A DNA stretch of 64,000 nt from Candidatus Gastranaerophilales bacterium (GTDB lineage Bacteria > Cyanobacteriota > Vampirovibrionia > Gastranaerophilales > Gastranaerophilaceae), in contig CALVAK010000003.1 of NCBI GenBank assembly GCA_944325525.1, positions 115,779-179,778 of the forward strand, given 5' to 3'. How positions within the stretch are numbered: the stretch's first letter is position 1; the number at the start of each line of letters is the position of its first letter. A program made the translations under genes and the position numbers. Shown piece after piece: positions 27,288 through 36,200 of this stretch. The notes under the pieces were generated by a model, which was not told the DNA's origin, made no database searches, and was given only the letters and a program-made list of their open reading frames with translations.

Positions 27288-28553
27288 TTATAAACGGGAT
27301 ATTTTAATCGCATTATCTATATCTTCTTTTATATCATCTATATTTTCAAGGCCTACCGAAGCTCTCATAAAATCATTGGTAATACCTGCTTTTTCTTTTT
27401 GTTCGTCAGATAATTGCCTGTGTGTAGTTCCTGCTGGATATGTAATAATAGACCGAACATCACCTAAATTAGTAGCGTGAATAAATAATCTTAAAGCTTC
27501 AATAAATTTAGTTCCGTCACCGTTAACTCCAAAACCTATTAAAGAAGATGCACCGTTTTTTAGATATTTTTTGGCAAGTTTATAATCAGGATTACATTCA
27601 AGATACGGATAAATAACATAATTGATATGAGGATGCTTTTCTAAATGTCTTGCAAGTTCCAATGCATTTTGAGAATGTCTTTCCATCCTTACGTGTAAAG
27701 TTTCTATCCCGAGCTGTGTTAAATAAGCATTAAAAGGACTCTGGCAGCAGCCTAAATCTCTGATTAAGTGAGCTCGTGCTTTTGCAATAAAAGCAGCATT
27801 TTTAAATTCTTTTGCATAAATAATACCGTGATAACTTTCATCCGGAGTTGTAAACATCTTGAATTTATCATTCTGGGTCCAATCGAAATTTCCCGAATCA
27901 ATAATCATACCGCCCATTGCATTTCCGTGACCGGACAAATATTTTGTAGTTGAATGAACGACAATATCCGCCCCGAATTCAAAAGGTCTGCATAAATACG
28001 GGGTTGCTACCGTATTATCAACAACAAGAGGGATTCCGTGTTTATGAGCAATTTGAGCAAGTCCTTCAATATCTGCAATTTTAATTCTGGGATTTCCGAT
28101 TGTTTCTGTATATATACATTTTGTTTTATTATTTATTGCTTTTTCATAATCTTCAAGATTATCTGAATTAATGAATCTGAAAGTTATACCCATTTGTTTA
28201 AAAGTTTTTGAAAATAGATTATAAGTCCCGCCATATATTTTATCGGAAGTAACAATCTCATCACCGGCCTGAGCAATATTTAACATTGTAATGAGAACTG
28301 CAGATTGTCCGGAAGAAGTTGCCAGAGCACCAACTCCGCCTTCCAAAGCGGCTAGTCTTTTTTCTATCATATCATTAGATGGATTTGATAATCTTGAGTA
28401 TATATCACCTTCTATTTTTAAATCAAACAAATTGATAGCATATTCCACACTGTCAAAACTATATGCAGTATTTGCATATATTGGTGTAGATACTGCATGA
28501 TTTTGTTTTTTTAAATCAATAAATCCCTGTGTTGCTAATGTTTCAAACTTCAT
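27288..28553 (-). CDS. metY: O-acetylhomoserine sulfhydrylase MetY
   Basis: This PLP enzyme makes homocysteine from O-acetylhomoserine and sulfide. It opens with F-E-T-L-A-T-Q-G, contains Y-S-R-L-S-N-P-S-N, and has the PLP lysine in V-H-S-T-T-K-Y-L-S-G-H-G. The ATG at 28553 has a GAGGGAAATATTT leader, so the frame upstream to 28622 is not used. The 421-residue length fits the MetY branch of the Cys/Met family better than the shorter MetB/MetC. It heads the metY-metX-metW run. I looked for a SAM riboswitch in the ~110-base leader and saw none. Confidence 0.94.
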   Translation of the reverse strand: MKFETLATQGFIDLKKQNHAVSTPIYANTAYSFDSVEYAINLFDLKIEGDIYSRLSNPSNDMIEKRLAALEGGVGALATSSGQSAVLITMLNIAQAGDEIVTSDKIYGGTYNLFSKTFKQMGITFRFINSDNLEDYEKAINNKTKCIYTETIGNPRIKIADIEGLAQIAHKHGIPLVVDNTVATPYLCRPFEFGADIVVHSTTKYLSGHGNAMGGMIIDSGNFDWTQNDKFKMFTTPDESYHGIIYAKEFKNAAFIAKARAHLIRDLGCCQSPFNAYLTQLGIETLHVRMERHSQNALELARHLEKHPHINYVIYPYLECNPDYKLAKKYLKNGASSLIGFGVNGDGTKFIEALRLFIHATNLGDVRSIITYPAGTTHRQLSDEQKEKAGITNDFMRASVGLENIDDIKEDIDNAIKISRL

Positions 28554-28665
28554 AAATATTTCCCTCATGCTTTGAAATAAAACTCTTAGTTTATTATAAT
28601 TATATTTTTTATTTAAGTGCAAGTAAGAGTTTCAGGTAATATGGATTAACCATCTAATCTAATAT

Positions 28666-29496
28666 CTACAAACTAAGATAATAATCTTTTAAAAGTTTTG
28701 TATCAGTTTCAATATTCGGGCTTTCACAAACAAGAACTCCTTTAACATCAAAGGCTTTAAAAGTTTTTAAAAGGTCTTTATAGTTCATATCACTTTCTTG
28801 TAGTATTAAATGATTTTTTTCTCCTTTTAATCCGTATTCAATTCCCGCAATATGTGCGTGAAAATTAGAGAAAATTTCATTTCCGAGTTGGTTTCCCATA
28901 TATTCAAGCATTTTTGAAAATTCATCGTAAGTATTATAAATTCCATTGTTTCGTGCATGGATATGAGCAAAATCTATACAGGGAAGAACATATTTAAACT
29001 CTTTTGAAAGTTTCACTATTTCTTCCAGTGTTCCCCACTGTGTACCTTTTCCTGTTGTCTCAGGTCTAATCCAGATATTGTTATTTTCTTTTTCCAAAAT
29101 TTCTGTGATTTTTTCCATGGATTTATAAACAGTATTATATACCTCATCAACCGGTTTCCCCATATAAAAAGCAGCGTGGAAAGTAATACTGTAAGCACCT
29201 ATGTTTTTACCCATACGTGCTGTTTCTACAATACGAATTATACTTGCGTCTATTTTTTCCGGCTCATTAGAATTCAAATTTATATAATAAGGTCCATGAC
29301 AGGTAACTTTAATATCTTTTTCATTAACATAATTTTTTATTAAAGATTGGTTTTTTTCATTCATCCTTACACCGTGGACAAATTCAACTTCAAGTCCGTC
29401 CAGATTAAGGTTTTTTATAATATCCAAACCTGTTTGATAGCCTTTATTTCCTGAAGCTAAAGGCAGCCCTGCCGTTAGAAAATTAAGATTGTTCAT
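28666..29496 (-). CDS. Endonuclease IV / xylose-isomerase-like TIM barrel protein
   Basis: A 276-residue TIM-barrel protein of the AP-endonuclease-2 superfamily. Metal-ligand-like segments are V-T-C-H-G-P-Y-Y-I-N, T-F-H-A-A-F, R-P-E-T-T-G-K, C-I-D-F-A-H-I-H-A-R and N-F-H-A-H-I-A-G, which together match the three-metal site of endonuclease IV. That would make it a DNA-repair nuclease cleaving abasic sites, although archaeal-like homologues of this kind are often annotated only as sugar isomerases. It overlaps the upstream formyltransferase gene by 14 bases, implying co-translation, a pairing that does not obviously fit DNA repair. Confidence 0.75.
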   Translation of the reverse strand: MNNLNFLTAGLPLASGNKGYQTGLDIIKNLNLDGLEVEFVHGVRMNEKNQSLIKNYVNEKDIKVTCHGPYYINLNSNEPEKIDASIIRIVETARMGKNIGAYSITFHAAFYMGKPVDEVYNTVYKSMEKITEILEKENNNIWIRPETTGKGTQWGTLEEIVKLSKEFKYVLPCIDFAHIHARNNGIYNTYDEFSKMLEYMGNQLGNEIFSNFHAHIAGIEYGLKGEKNHLILQESDMNYKDLLKTFKAFDVKGVLVCESPNIETDTKLLKDYYLSL

Positions 29497-30436
29497 TGTA
29501 AAATTTTTCTCCCTTTTTAGGATTTATTCTTTCTATAAATTCTCTTCCTGAACAGATAAAGAATCCTCCATATTGCATTGAATCAATTTGTATAACTCCA
29601 GAACCACAGGCAATTTTCAATTCTTTTTTTGTATCCACAATACATCCGGGATTTGAATTTCTTTTTCCGCTATTCAAAATATATGCGGAATTTATTCTTA
29701 TAATTACCCCGTCATAAAACGTATATGCACCAATAAATGGATTTAATGCTCTTATAAAACGTTCAATTTCTTCTGCTGACTTATTCCAGTCAATAAAAAC
29801 ATTTCTTTTCTCAAGAGACAGACATTCTGCTTTCTTAAAATTATCTCCTGATGGTTGAATTTTTCTTGGAAATTTATGTGTTTCATAATAATCCAAAGCT
29901 TCGTAAATCATTGAAGCACACATCTCATTAGTTCTGTAAAATAAAGTTCCCATTGTTTCATCTTCATCAAGTTTAAAACGATATTGAGAAATTATATCAC
30001 CGGTATCAAATTGTTCATCCATAAAATGAAGAGTAATAGCCGATTCTTTTTCGCCATTTAAAATAACATGTGAATAAGGATTAGCTCCCCGGTAATCCGG
30101 CAATTTGGATGGGTGAAGGTTTATAAATCCGTCTTTCGCCAATTTCAATAACTCTGACGGAAACTTTTTATTATAAGAAGCAACAACTCCGAGGTCAATA
30201 TTTAATTGTTTTATTTTTTCAAGAAAAGAAGACTCATTTAATGATTTTTCATAATCTATAATACTAAGTCCCAATATTTTTGCTGTTTCACACATCAATC
30301 TGTATGTTGGTTCATTTTTAGCCGGCGGAACAACTCCAGCTATATTAATCTTTTTTTTTGCAAGTTTGTTAAGGCAAATAATTGCCATATCAGGCATGCC
30401 AACAAACAGTATTCTTTTGGTATATTGTTTTTCCAA
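29483..30436 (-). CDS. Formyltransferase-family protein (Fmt-like)
   Basis: A 317-residue protein with the formyltransferase fold: L-F-V-G-M-P-D-M-A-I at the start, the catalytic Asn/His in F-I-N-L-H-P-S-K-L-P-D-Y-R-G-A-N-P and Asp in Q-F-D-T-G-D-I-I, and a C-terminal OB-like domain. This is the layout of methionyl-tRNA formyltransferase. However, the 10-formyl-THF loop usual in Fmt (P-D-R-P-x-G-R) is replaced by V-P-P-A-K-N-E-P, so a sugar-amine formyltransferase is also possible. Translation starts at a TTG at 30436 with a GAGGGA site. It is divergent from serS. Confidence 0.8.
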   Translation of the reverse strand: MEKQYTKRILFVGMPDMAIICLNKLAKKKINIAGVVPPAKNEPTYRLMCETAKILGLSIIDYEKSLNESSFLEKIKQLNIDLGVVASYNKKFPSELLKLAKDGFINLHPSKLPDYRGANPYSHVILNGEKESAITLHFMDEQFDTGDIISQYRFKLDEDETMGTLFYRTNEMCASMIYEALDYYETHKFPRKIQPSGDNFKKAECLSLEKRNVFIDWNKSAEEIERFIRALNPFIGAYTFYDGVIIRINSAYILNSGKRNSNPGCIVDTKKELKIACGSGVIQIDSMQYGGFFICSGREFIERINPKKGEKFYNEQS

Positions 30437-30530
30437 CTTTTTTCCCTCAGTGTAATTATATCAAAAAATAACTTTTATTTTATACGTGTTTTTAATAATA
30501 TAATAATCAGAAGAATACGAGGTGAGAATA

Positions 30531-31796
30531 ATGCTTGATATAAAACTAATCAGGGAAAATCCTGAAAAAATAAATGAACTCTTAAAGAGAAGAAATCCTG
30601 AATTATCAATAGACAAAATTATAGAAATAGATTCTGAAAGAAGAAAGGTTCAGACAAGAGCTGATGAATTAAGATCCAAAAGAAAATCAATGTCTCAAGA
30701 GATAGGCATATTAAAAAAACAAGGACAGAATACAGATGAAATTCAAGCTAAGGTTAAGGAAATGGCTGATGAAGTAAAATCATTAGAAGAAAAAGAACAA
30801 CAGCTTGATGCAGAACAAAAACTTTTACTGCTGTCAACACCAAACATTCCTGATGAAACAACGCCAATAGGACTATCGGAAGATGACAATGTTGAGATAA
30901 AAAGAGTAGGGGAACCTCTAAAGGTTAATTTTGAGCAGAAAGCTCACTGGGATATTTGTACTGAAAAAGATATAGTTGATTTTGAACGTGGAGTAAAGTT
31001 AGCTCAATCAAGATTTTCATTGTATAAAGGAAAAGGAGCTCAATTAGAACGTGCCATTATTAACTTTTTCCTGGATACTCATACACAAGAACACGGATAT
31101 CAAGAAATTCTTCCGCCAGTCATGGTAAATGCAGCAGCAATGACAGGAACAGGACAACTGCCTAAATTTGCACAGGATATGTATAAATGTGAAGAAGAAG
31201 ATTTATATTTAATTCCGACCGCAGAAGTTCCGGTTACAAATATTTATTCAGGCGAAATTTTAAGTGAGGATGAACTGCCTAAATATATGACGGCATACAC
31301 TCCATGTTTTAGAAGAGAAGCCGGTTCTGCCGGAAAAGATACAAGAGGACTAATAAGACAACATCAATTTAATAAAGTTGAACTTGTTAAATTATGTACG
31401 CCTGAAACAAGTGCGGAAGAACACGAAAAACTAACAAGAAATGCCGAAAGAATTCTGGAACTTTTAGAGCTCCCATATAGAAGAGTTGCTTTATCAACAG
31501 GGGACATAGGCTTTTCCGCAAGAAAGTGTTATGACCTTGAAGTTTGGCTTCCTTCTTATAATAACTATAAGGAAATATCAAGTTGTTCTAATTTCGGAGA
31601 TTTTCAGGCAAGAAGAGCCAATATCAGATACCGCAGTAAAGAAACAGGAAAACCGGTTTTTGTTCATACTTTAAACGGTTCAGGTTTAGCAGTAGGAAGA
31701 ACCTTTGCAGCAATACTTGAAAATTTCCAAAGAGAAGACGGCTCTGTTGTTATTCCTAAAGTTTTGAGAAAATATACGGGATGGGATGTATTATAA
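30531..31796 (+). CDS. serS: Seryl-tRNA synthetase
   Basis: SerS charges tRNA-Ser with serine. The N-terminal coiled-coil arm (residues ~25-105) is followed by the class II catalytic core with motif 2, [14 protein letters not shown], and motif 3, [11 protein letters not shown]. The ATG at 30531 matches the conserved M-L-D-I-K-L-I-R start and has a GAGGTGAG site; a GTG at 30522 is in frame but lies within that site. It leads a run of nine close or overlapping plus-strand genes. Confidence 0.97.
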   Translation: MLDIKLIRENPEKINELLKRRNPELSIDKIIEIDSERRKVQTRADELRSKRKSMSQEIGILKKQGQNTDEIQAKVKEMADEVKSLEEKEQQLDAEQKLLLLSTPNIPDETTPIGLSEDDNVEIKRVGEPLKVNFEQKAHWDICTEKDIVDFERGVKLAQSRFSLYKGKGAQLERAIINFFLDTHTQEHGYQEILPPVMVNAAAMTGTGQLPKFAQDMYKCEEEDLYLIPTAEVPVTNIYSGEILSEDELPKYMTAYTPCFRREAGSAGKDTRGLIRQHQFNKVELVKLCTPETSAEEHEKLTRNAERILELLELPYRRVALSTGDIGFSARKCYDLEVWLPSYNNYKEISSCSNFGDFQARRANIRYRSKETGKPVFVHTLNGSGLAVGRTFAAILENFQREDGSVVIPKVLRKYTGWDVL

Positions 31797-31797
31797 A

Positions 31798-32433
31798 ATG
31801 ACAAAAGGTTTCTTTATTACATTTGAAGGTGCTGACGGTTCAGGAAAAACAACACAACTTAATAAGATTAAAGACTTGCTTGAAGAAGAAGGCTTTGATG
31901 TTGTTGTTACAAGGGAGCCGGGAGCACTTCTTATCGGAGAAAAAATAAGAGAAATACTTCTTCATCACGAAGAACATATTGCAGACAGATGCGAAATGTT
32001 TTTATTTCTTGCTGACAGAGCACAACATGTTGAAGAATTCATAAAACCTGCACTGGAAGAAGGCAAAATAGTTCTCTGTGATAGATACACCGATTCTACA
32101 ATTGCATACCAGGGATATGGAAGGAATCAAAACATCAAGCTTTTAACCGATTTAAATAACATTGCAATTAACGGAATGGTTCCTGATTTAACATTGCTTT
32201 TTGATGTTTCGACAGAAACAGCGATGCAGCGTGTTGGAGAAGAAAAAGACAGAATGGAATCAATAGGAGCCGATTTCCATAAAAGAGTCAGAAACGGCTA
32301 TCTTGAATTACAAAGAAAAGAACCTGAAAGAATAAAGTTAATAAATGCAAATAATTCAATAGAAAATGTGTATAATAATACAAAAAATATTATACTGGAT
32401 TTAATAACTCACAAAGAAGAAAAAGGAGTATAA
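31798..32433 (+). CDS. tmk: Thymidylate kinase
   Basis: Tmk phosphorylates dTMP to dTDP. It shows the P-loop F-E-G-A-D-G-S-G-K-T-T, the D-R-Y motif in L-C-D-R-Y-T-D-S-T-I-A-Y-Q-G-Y, and a LID-region R-M-E-S. I prefer the ATG at 31798, directly after the serS stop, giving the usual short N-terminus; an ATG at 31786 within serS would add four residues. The product is 211 residues, normal for the family. Confidence 0.96.
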   Translation: MTKGFFITFEGADGSGKTTQLNKIKDLLEEEGFDVVVTREPGALLIGEKIREILLHHEEHIADRCEMFLFLADRAQHVEEFIKPALEEGKIVLCDRYTDSTIAYQGYGRNQNIKLLTDLNNIAINGMVPDLTLLFDVSTETAMQRVGEEKDRMESIGADFHKRVRNGYLELQRKEPERIKLINANNSIENVYNNTKNIILDLITHKEEKGV

Positions 32434-32775
32434 ATGACTCAAGGATACAGACGCTGGTACGATAATGATCCTATTTTAAAGGAAGCACTGGAACTGCTAA
32501 AACTTCAAACTGATGATAAAAAATCTACCGCAGCAGAATTTATAATTTCACTACAAGAGCAGGTAGCACAGGATGTTATTGAGCGGATATATGATATTAC
32601 AAAAGAATTTGCGGGAAAAGGGAACCGCTGGTATGATGCTGATCCTGTCATGTTAAGAGCAATAGAACTTTTAAGAGCTGCTCCGCCAAAGACTCAGAGA
32701 GTAGCTGCATTAAAACTATTGCTAGCAATGGAAAATAATGATATGGAGTCTTTAGAAAAAGAAGAGAATGAATAA
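32434..32775 (+). CDS. Small protein with duplicated R-W-Y-D-x-D-P motif
   Basis: The 113-residue protein contains the same segment twice: R-R-W-Y-D-N-D-P-I-L-K-E-A-L-E-L-L-K near the N-terminus and N-R-W-Y-D-A-D-P-V-M-L-R-A-I-E-L-L-R near residue 65. Each is followed by a helical stretch ending in A-A-E-F-I-I-S-L or A-A-L-K-L-L-L-A. It is thus an internal duplication of about 55 residues, all helical by eye. The ATG immediately follows the tmk stop with a GGAG site, and its end overlaps folE2 by eight bases. I do not know a function. Confidence 0.8.
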   Translation: MTQGYRRWYDNDPILKEALELLKLQTDDKKSTAAEFIISLQEQVAQDVIERIYDITKEFAGKGNRWYDADPVMLRAIELLRAAPPKTQRVAALKLLLAMENNDMESLEKEENE

Positions 32776-33577
32776 CCAGTTAAAGGACATTCAGAATCAA
32801 AATGACAAAAGAGGAATCGACATACAAAAAGTAGGCGTTAACGGTGTTGAAGTTCCTCTTATGATTGAACGAAAAAATGCAGAAAGCCAGATAGTTTCGG
32901 CAAAAGCAAGATTAAGCGTTACGCTTCCTCATAATTATAGAGGAACTCATATGTCCAGATTTATTGAAGTTTTAAGTGATTATTCACGAAAAAATCTTTT
33001 AGGGGTGGATATAAAAGGATTACTCACGGAAGTAAAAAAACGCCTTGATTCAAAATGTGCACATGTTAAATTTGAGTTTAAATACTTTATAAATAAAAAA
33101 GCTCCTGTAAGTCAAATGGCATTTCCTGTAGGTTATGACTGCTCATTTCAAGGCGATCTTAACGGAGATGACTATAAATTTATTTTAGGAGTAAAAGTTC
33201 CTATTACAACCCTCTGTCCTTGTTCAAAAGAAATATCTAAATACTCTGCTCATAATCAAAGAACAATGGTAAAAGTAAAAGTCAGCTATAATGAAAACGA
33301 TATAATTTGGATAGAAGATTTGGTGGAAAAAATAGAAAGCTGCGGTTCAAGTCAGGTATATTCAATTTTAAAAAGATGTGATGAAAAATATGTAACAGAA
33401 GCAGCATATGAGAATCCTAAATTTGTTGAAGATGTTTTAAGAGATATAATATGTTTATTAAAAGAAGATAATAAAATAACATTCTATGAAGTAGAAGTTG
33501 AAGCACAGGAAAGTATTCACAATCACAATGCCTGGGCCTGGCAGTCAGAAACAAAACAAAACGGAGATATAAAATGA
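32768..33577 (+). CDS. folE2: GTP cyclohydrolase FolE2 (type IB)
   Basis: FolE2 converts GTP to dihydroneopterin triphosphate, the first step of folate (and queuosine) biosynthesis, using metals other than zinc when zinc is scarce. The family motif C-P-C-S-K-E-I-S-K-Y-S-A-H-N-Q-R is present near residue 153, and the C-terminal E-S-I-H-N-H-N-A-W-A block is intact. The 269-residue length is normal. Its start overlaps the preceding small gene and its stop overlaps the aminotransferase start (ATGA). Confidence 0.95.
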   Translation: MNNQLKDIQNQNDKRGIDIQKVGVNGVEVPLMIERKNAESQIVSAKARLSVTLPHNYRGTHMSRFIEVLSDYSRKNLLGVDIKGLLTEVKKRLDSKCAHVKFEFKYFINKKAPVSQMAFPVGYDCSFQGDLNGDDYKFILGVKVPITTLCPCSKEISKYSAHNQRTMVKVKVSYNENDIIWIEDLVEKIESCGSSQVYSILKRCDEKYVTEAAYENPKFVEDVLRDIICLLKEDNKITFYEVEVEAQESIHNHNAWAWQSETKQNGDIK

Positions 33578-34818
33578 AAGAATTATTTAATGATTATGTT
33601 CAATCACTTGAAACTTATATTATGTTTCAAATAAAACAAGAAACGCAAAGACTTACTCCAGAACTAATTGAAAAAGGAAGAAAACCTATATCTCTTTCAA
33701 TGGGAGCACCTGTAGAACCGCCGCCGAAGTTTGTTAATGACAAACTTGTAGAGGCAATGCGGGGAGAAGGCATGCATACGTATACAACTCCTAAAGGTGA
33801 AGCATATTTAATAGAATCAATTGCAAAAAGAATGAAAAATCGTTTTGGTGTTGACTTAGATCCAAAAACAGAAATTTTTTCTTTAATAGGCTCAAAAGAA
33901 GGTATTGCAAATATGATTAGAGCCTTAATAAATCCGACAACAAAAGAAGATGAAAAAGATATTATATTAATTCCTGACCCCGGGTATGCTTCATATAAAG
34001 AAATGGTTAAAGTTTCAGGAGGATTATCATATTCAGTTCCGCTAACTCCAGAAAATAACTACATGCCAGATTTGGAAGAAGTTGCTTCCTCTCTTGTAGA
34101 AGAAGGTTATTCTTTGAAAAAAGTCAAGGCACTAATAATTAATTATCCGAACAATCCTATGGGGGTTATTGCTAATAAGAAATATTTAAAATCTGTTGTT
34201 GATTTTTGTAAAAAACACAATATTCTTTTAATGTCTGATGCTGCCTATGTTGATTTAACTTTTGAAGGAGAAGAAAAAGCACCAAGTATATTTGAAATTG
34301 AAGGAGCAAAAGATATAGCAGTAGAATTCTTTAGTTTTTCAAAACCTTATTCAATGACTGGATGGAGAATAGGTTGGATATGCGGAAACAAAGATGCTGT
34401 AGGTATTTTGGGAAAATTAAAATCAACTATTGATACGGGAATATATAAACCCATACAAAAAGCCGCTGCTGAAGTATTAAATTCAAAAGAAGGCGATGAA
34501 TATATTATTCAGGCAAATAAACGATTTGAGAAAAAGCAAAAAATCGTTATAGACGGATTTAAAGAACTCGGCTGGCCTATGGATAAAATCAATCCACCAA
34601 GAGCTACTTTTTACCTGTGGCTTCCTATTCCGCCAAAATACAAAACATCAAAGGACTTTACTGATGCAGTTTTAAAGAAATCAGGTATAGTACTTGTACC
34701 TGGTAATGCTTTCGGTAAAAATGGAGAAGGCTGGTTCAGGTTATCTTATGTAGCTTCCGAAGAACAAATGAAAGAAGTTATAGAGAGATTGAAAAAAGAT
34801 GGCTTTAGATTTGAATAA
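33574..34818 (+). CDS. Class I/II aminotransferase, LL-diaminopimelate aminotransferase type
   Basis: A 414-residue PLP enzyme of fold type I. The PLP lysine is in F-S-F-S-K-P-Y-S-M-T-G-W-R-I-G, with N-Y-P-N-N-P-M-G and S-D-A-A-Y upstream. The segment L-I-G-S-K-E-G-I-A and the D-P-G-Y block match enzymes annotated as LL-diaminopimelate aminotransferase (lysine and peptidoglycan precursor synthesis), although close relatives use aspartate or other substrates. GGAG precedes the ATG, and the gene overlaps both neighbours, so it is translationally linked to folE2 and hisH. Confidence 0.8.
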   Translation: MKELFNDYVQSLETYIMFQIKQETQRLTPELIEKGRKPISLSMGAPVEPPPKFVNDKLVEAMRGEGMHTYTTPKGEAYLIESIAKRMKNRFGVDLDPKTEIFSLIGSKEGIANMIRALINPTTKEDEKDIILIPDPGYASYKEMVKVSGGLSYSVPLTPENNYMPDLEEVASSLVEEGYSLKKVKALIINYPNNPMGVIANKKYLKSVVDFCKKHNILLMSDAAYVDLTFEGEEKAPSIFEIEGAKDIAVEFFSFSKPYSMTGWRIGWICGNKDAVGILGKLKSTIDTGIYKPIQKAAAEVLNSKEGDEYIIQANKRFEKKQKIVIDGFKELGWPMDKINPPRATFYLWLPIPPKYKTSKDFTDAVLKKSGIVLVPGNAFGKNGEGWFRLSYVASEEQMKEVIERLKKDGFRFE

Positions 34819-35416
34819 AACCGTAATTGTTGATTATGAAGCAGGTAATATAAGAAGTGTAGCAAATATGCTGACATTTCTTAATGTACCGTTTGAAATA
34901 ACTTGTGATAAGGAAAAAATATATAATGCAAAAAAAATTATATTTCCGGGACAAGGTCACTTTGCACAGGCAATGAATAATCTTGAAAAAAAAGGGCTTA
35001 TTCCTGTTATAAAAGAATGTTGTTCTATGGGCATTCCTTTTCTAGGCATTTGTATTGGTTTCCAAATTCTTTTTGAGGAAAGTGAAGAAGCTCCGGGGGT
35101 AGATGGTTTGGGTATTTTTAAAGGTTGTGTAAAAAAATTCAAATCCGGAAAAATTCCCCAAATAGGATGGAATAAAATTATAACAACCGAAGCTAATACA
35201 TTTCTGAAACAAGATTATTTTTATTTTGTTAATTCTTATTATGTTGAACCTGAAGATAAAAATATAATAAGTTCATATTGTGATTATAACGGTAATTTCT
35301 GTTCTTCAATACAAAAAAATAATATAACTGCTGTACAATTTCATCCGGAAAAGAGTGCAAAGGCAGGAATGTCATTTTTTGAAAATTGGATAAACGGAGT
35401 TTTGGTTAATGGGTAA
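34799..35416 (+). CDS. hisH: Imidazole glycerol phosphate synthase glutaminase subunit HisH
   Basis: HisH is the glutaminase that supplies ammonia to HisF in histidine synthesis. Class I glutamine amidotransferase features are visible: V-D-Y-E-A-G-N-I-R-S-V start, oxyanion P-G-Q-G-H, nucleophile Cys in L-G-I-C-I-G-F-Q and the His/Glu pair in Q-F-H-P-E-K-S. The 205-residue length fits. No hisF or other his gene is in the window; it lies between an aminotransferase and a glycosyltransferase with overlaps on both sides. HisH homologues also serve surface-sugar amidation, so that alternative is open. Confidence 0.85.
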   Translation: MALDLNKTVIVDYEAGNIRSVANMLTFLNVPFEITCDKEKIYNAKKIIFPGQGHFAQAMNNLEKKGLIPVIKECCSMGIPFLGICIGFQILFEESEEAPGVDGLGIFKGCVKKFKSGKIPQIGWNKIITTEANTFLKQDYFYFVNSYYVEPEDKNIISSYCDYNGNFCSSIQKNNITAVQFHPEKSAKAGMSFFENWINGVLVNG

Positions 35417-36185
35417 AATATCTGTAGTTATAAATACATATAACGAAGAAAAGAAAATAAGAAATACATTAGAATCTGTAAAAGGTTTTGATGAAATTAT
35501 CATATGTGATATGTACTCTGAAGATAGAACCTGCGATATAGCAAAAGAGTACGGTGCAAAGGTTGTTATGCACAAAAAAGAAGAGATTTGTGAACCCGCA
35601 AGAAACTTTGCAATTTCTAATACTTTATATGAATGGGTTCTTGTTGTTGATGCGGATGAATTAATAACAAATGAATTAAAAAATTTCTTATATGAATTTA
35701 TTAAAAACCCCGGGAATTATACTGCCATAAAAATTCCAAGGTTTACATATTATTTTGGAGAACCGATAGAACTTCGCTATCCTGATTATAATATAAGATT
35801 TTTTAAAAAAGGAATTGGCAGTTACCCGCCTTATGTTCACTCTACTGTAGAAATTAAAGAGGGAGAAATATATACAATAGATAGAAAGCGTCGAGAGCTG
35901 GCAATTGTACATAAGCAAGAAAGAAGTATATCTCAGTTACTGCAAACACTTGACAAATACACTTCGTTAGAAGTTGAAAAGTTAAAAAAGAAAAATGCTA
36001 AAATTAATTTATGGATACATTCTTATAAAAGTTTATTTCTGATTTTTGAAAAATTTTTCTTAAAAGGAGGGTATAAAAACGGAATAAAAGGCTTTGTTGT
36101 ATGCACAATTGAATACGGTATATACAAATTTGTTGTCGGATGTAAATATTGGGAATATTTAAACAGTCAAAATAAAAAAACCTAA
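35409..36185 (+). CDS. Family 2 glycosyltransferase (WaaE/KdtX-like)
   Basis: A 258-residue GT-A fold enzyme. The start K-I-S-V-V-I-N-T-Y-N-E-E is the nucleotide-sugar binding strand, D-M-Y-S-E-D-R-T follows, and the metal-binding D-x-D reads V-V-D-A-D-E. The order and spacing resemble lipopolysaccharide core glucosyltransferases of the WaaE type. The enzyme would act at the inner membrane on a lipid-linked or surface glycan. It overlaps hisH by eight bases and is followed after 15 bases by the radical SAM gene. Confidence 0.88.
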   Translation: MGKISVVINTYNEEKKIRNTLESVKGFDEIIICDMYSEDRTCDIAKEYGAKVVMHKKEEICEPARNFAISNTLYEWVLVVDADELITNELKNFLYEFIKNPGNYTAIKIPRFTYYFGEPIELRYPDYNIRFFKKGIGSYPPYVHSTVEIKEGEIYTIDRKRRELAIVHKQERSISQLLQTLDKYTSLEVEKLKKKNAKINLWIHSYKSLFLIFEKFFLKGGYKNGIKGFVVCTIEYGIYKFVVGCKYWEYLNSQNKKT

Positions 36186-36200
36186 AAACGGAGAAAAAGT

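Noticed and set aside
28554..28665. Possible SAM riboswitch before metY
   Set aside because: The leader is short and AT-rich and shows neither the conserved SAM-box core nor a terminator hairpin.
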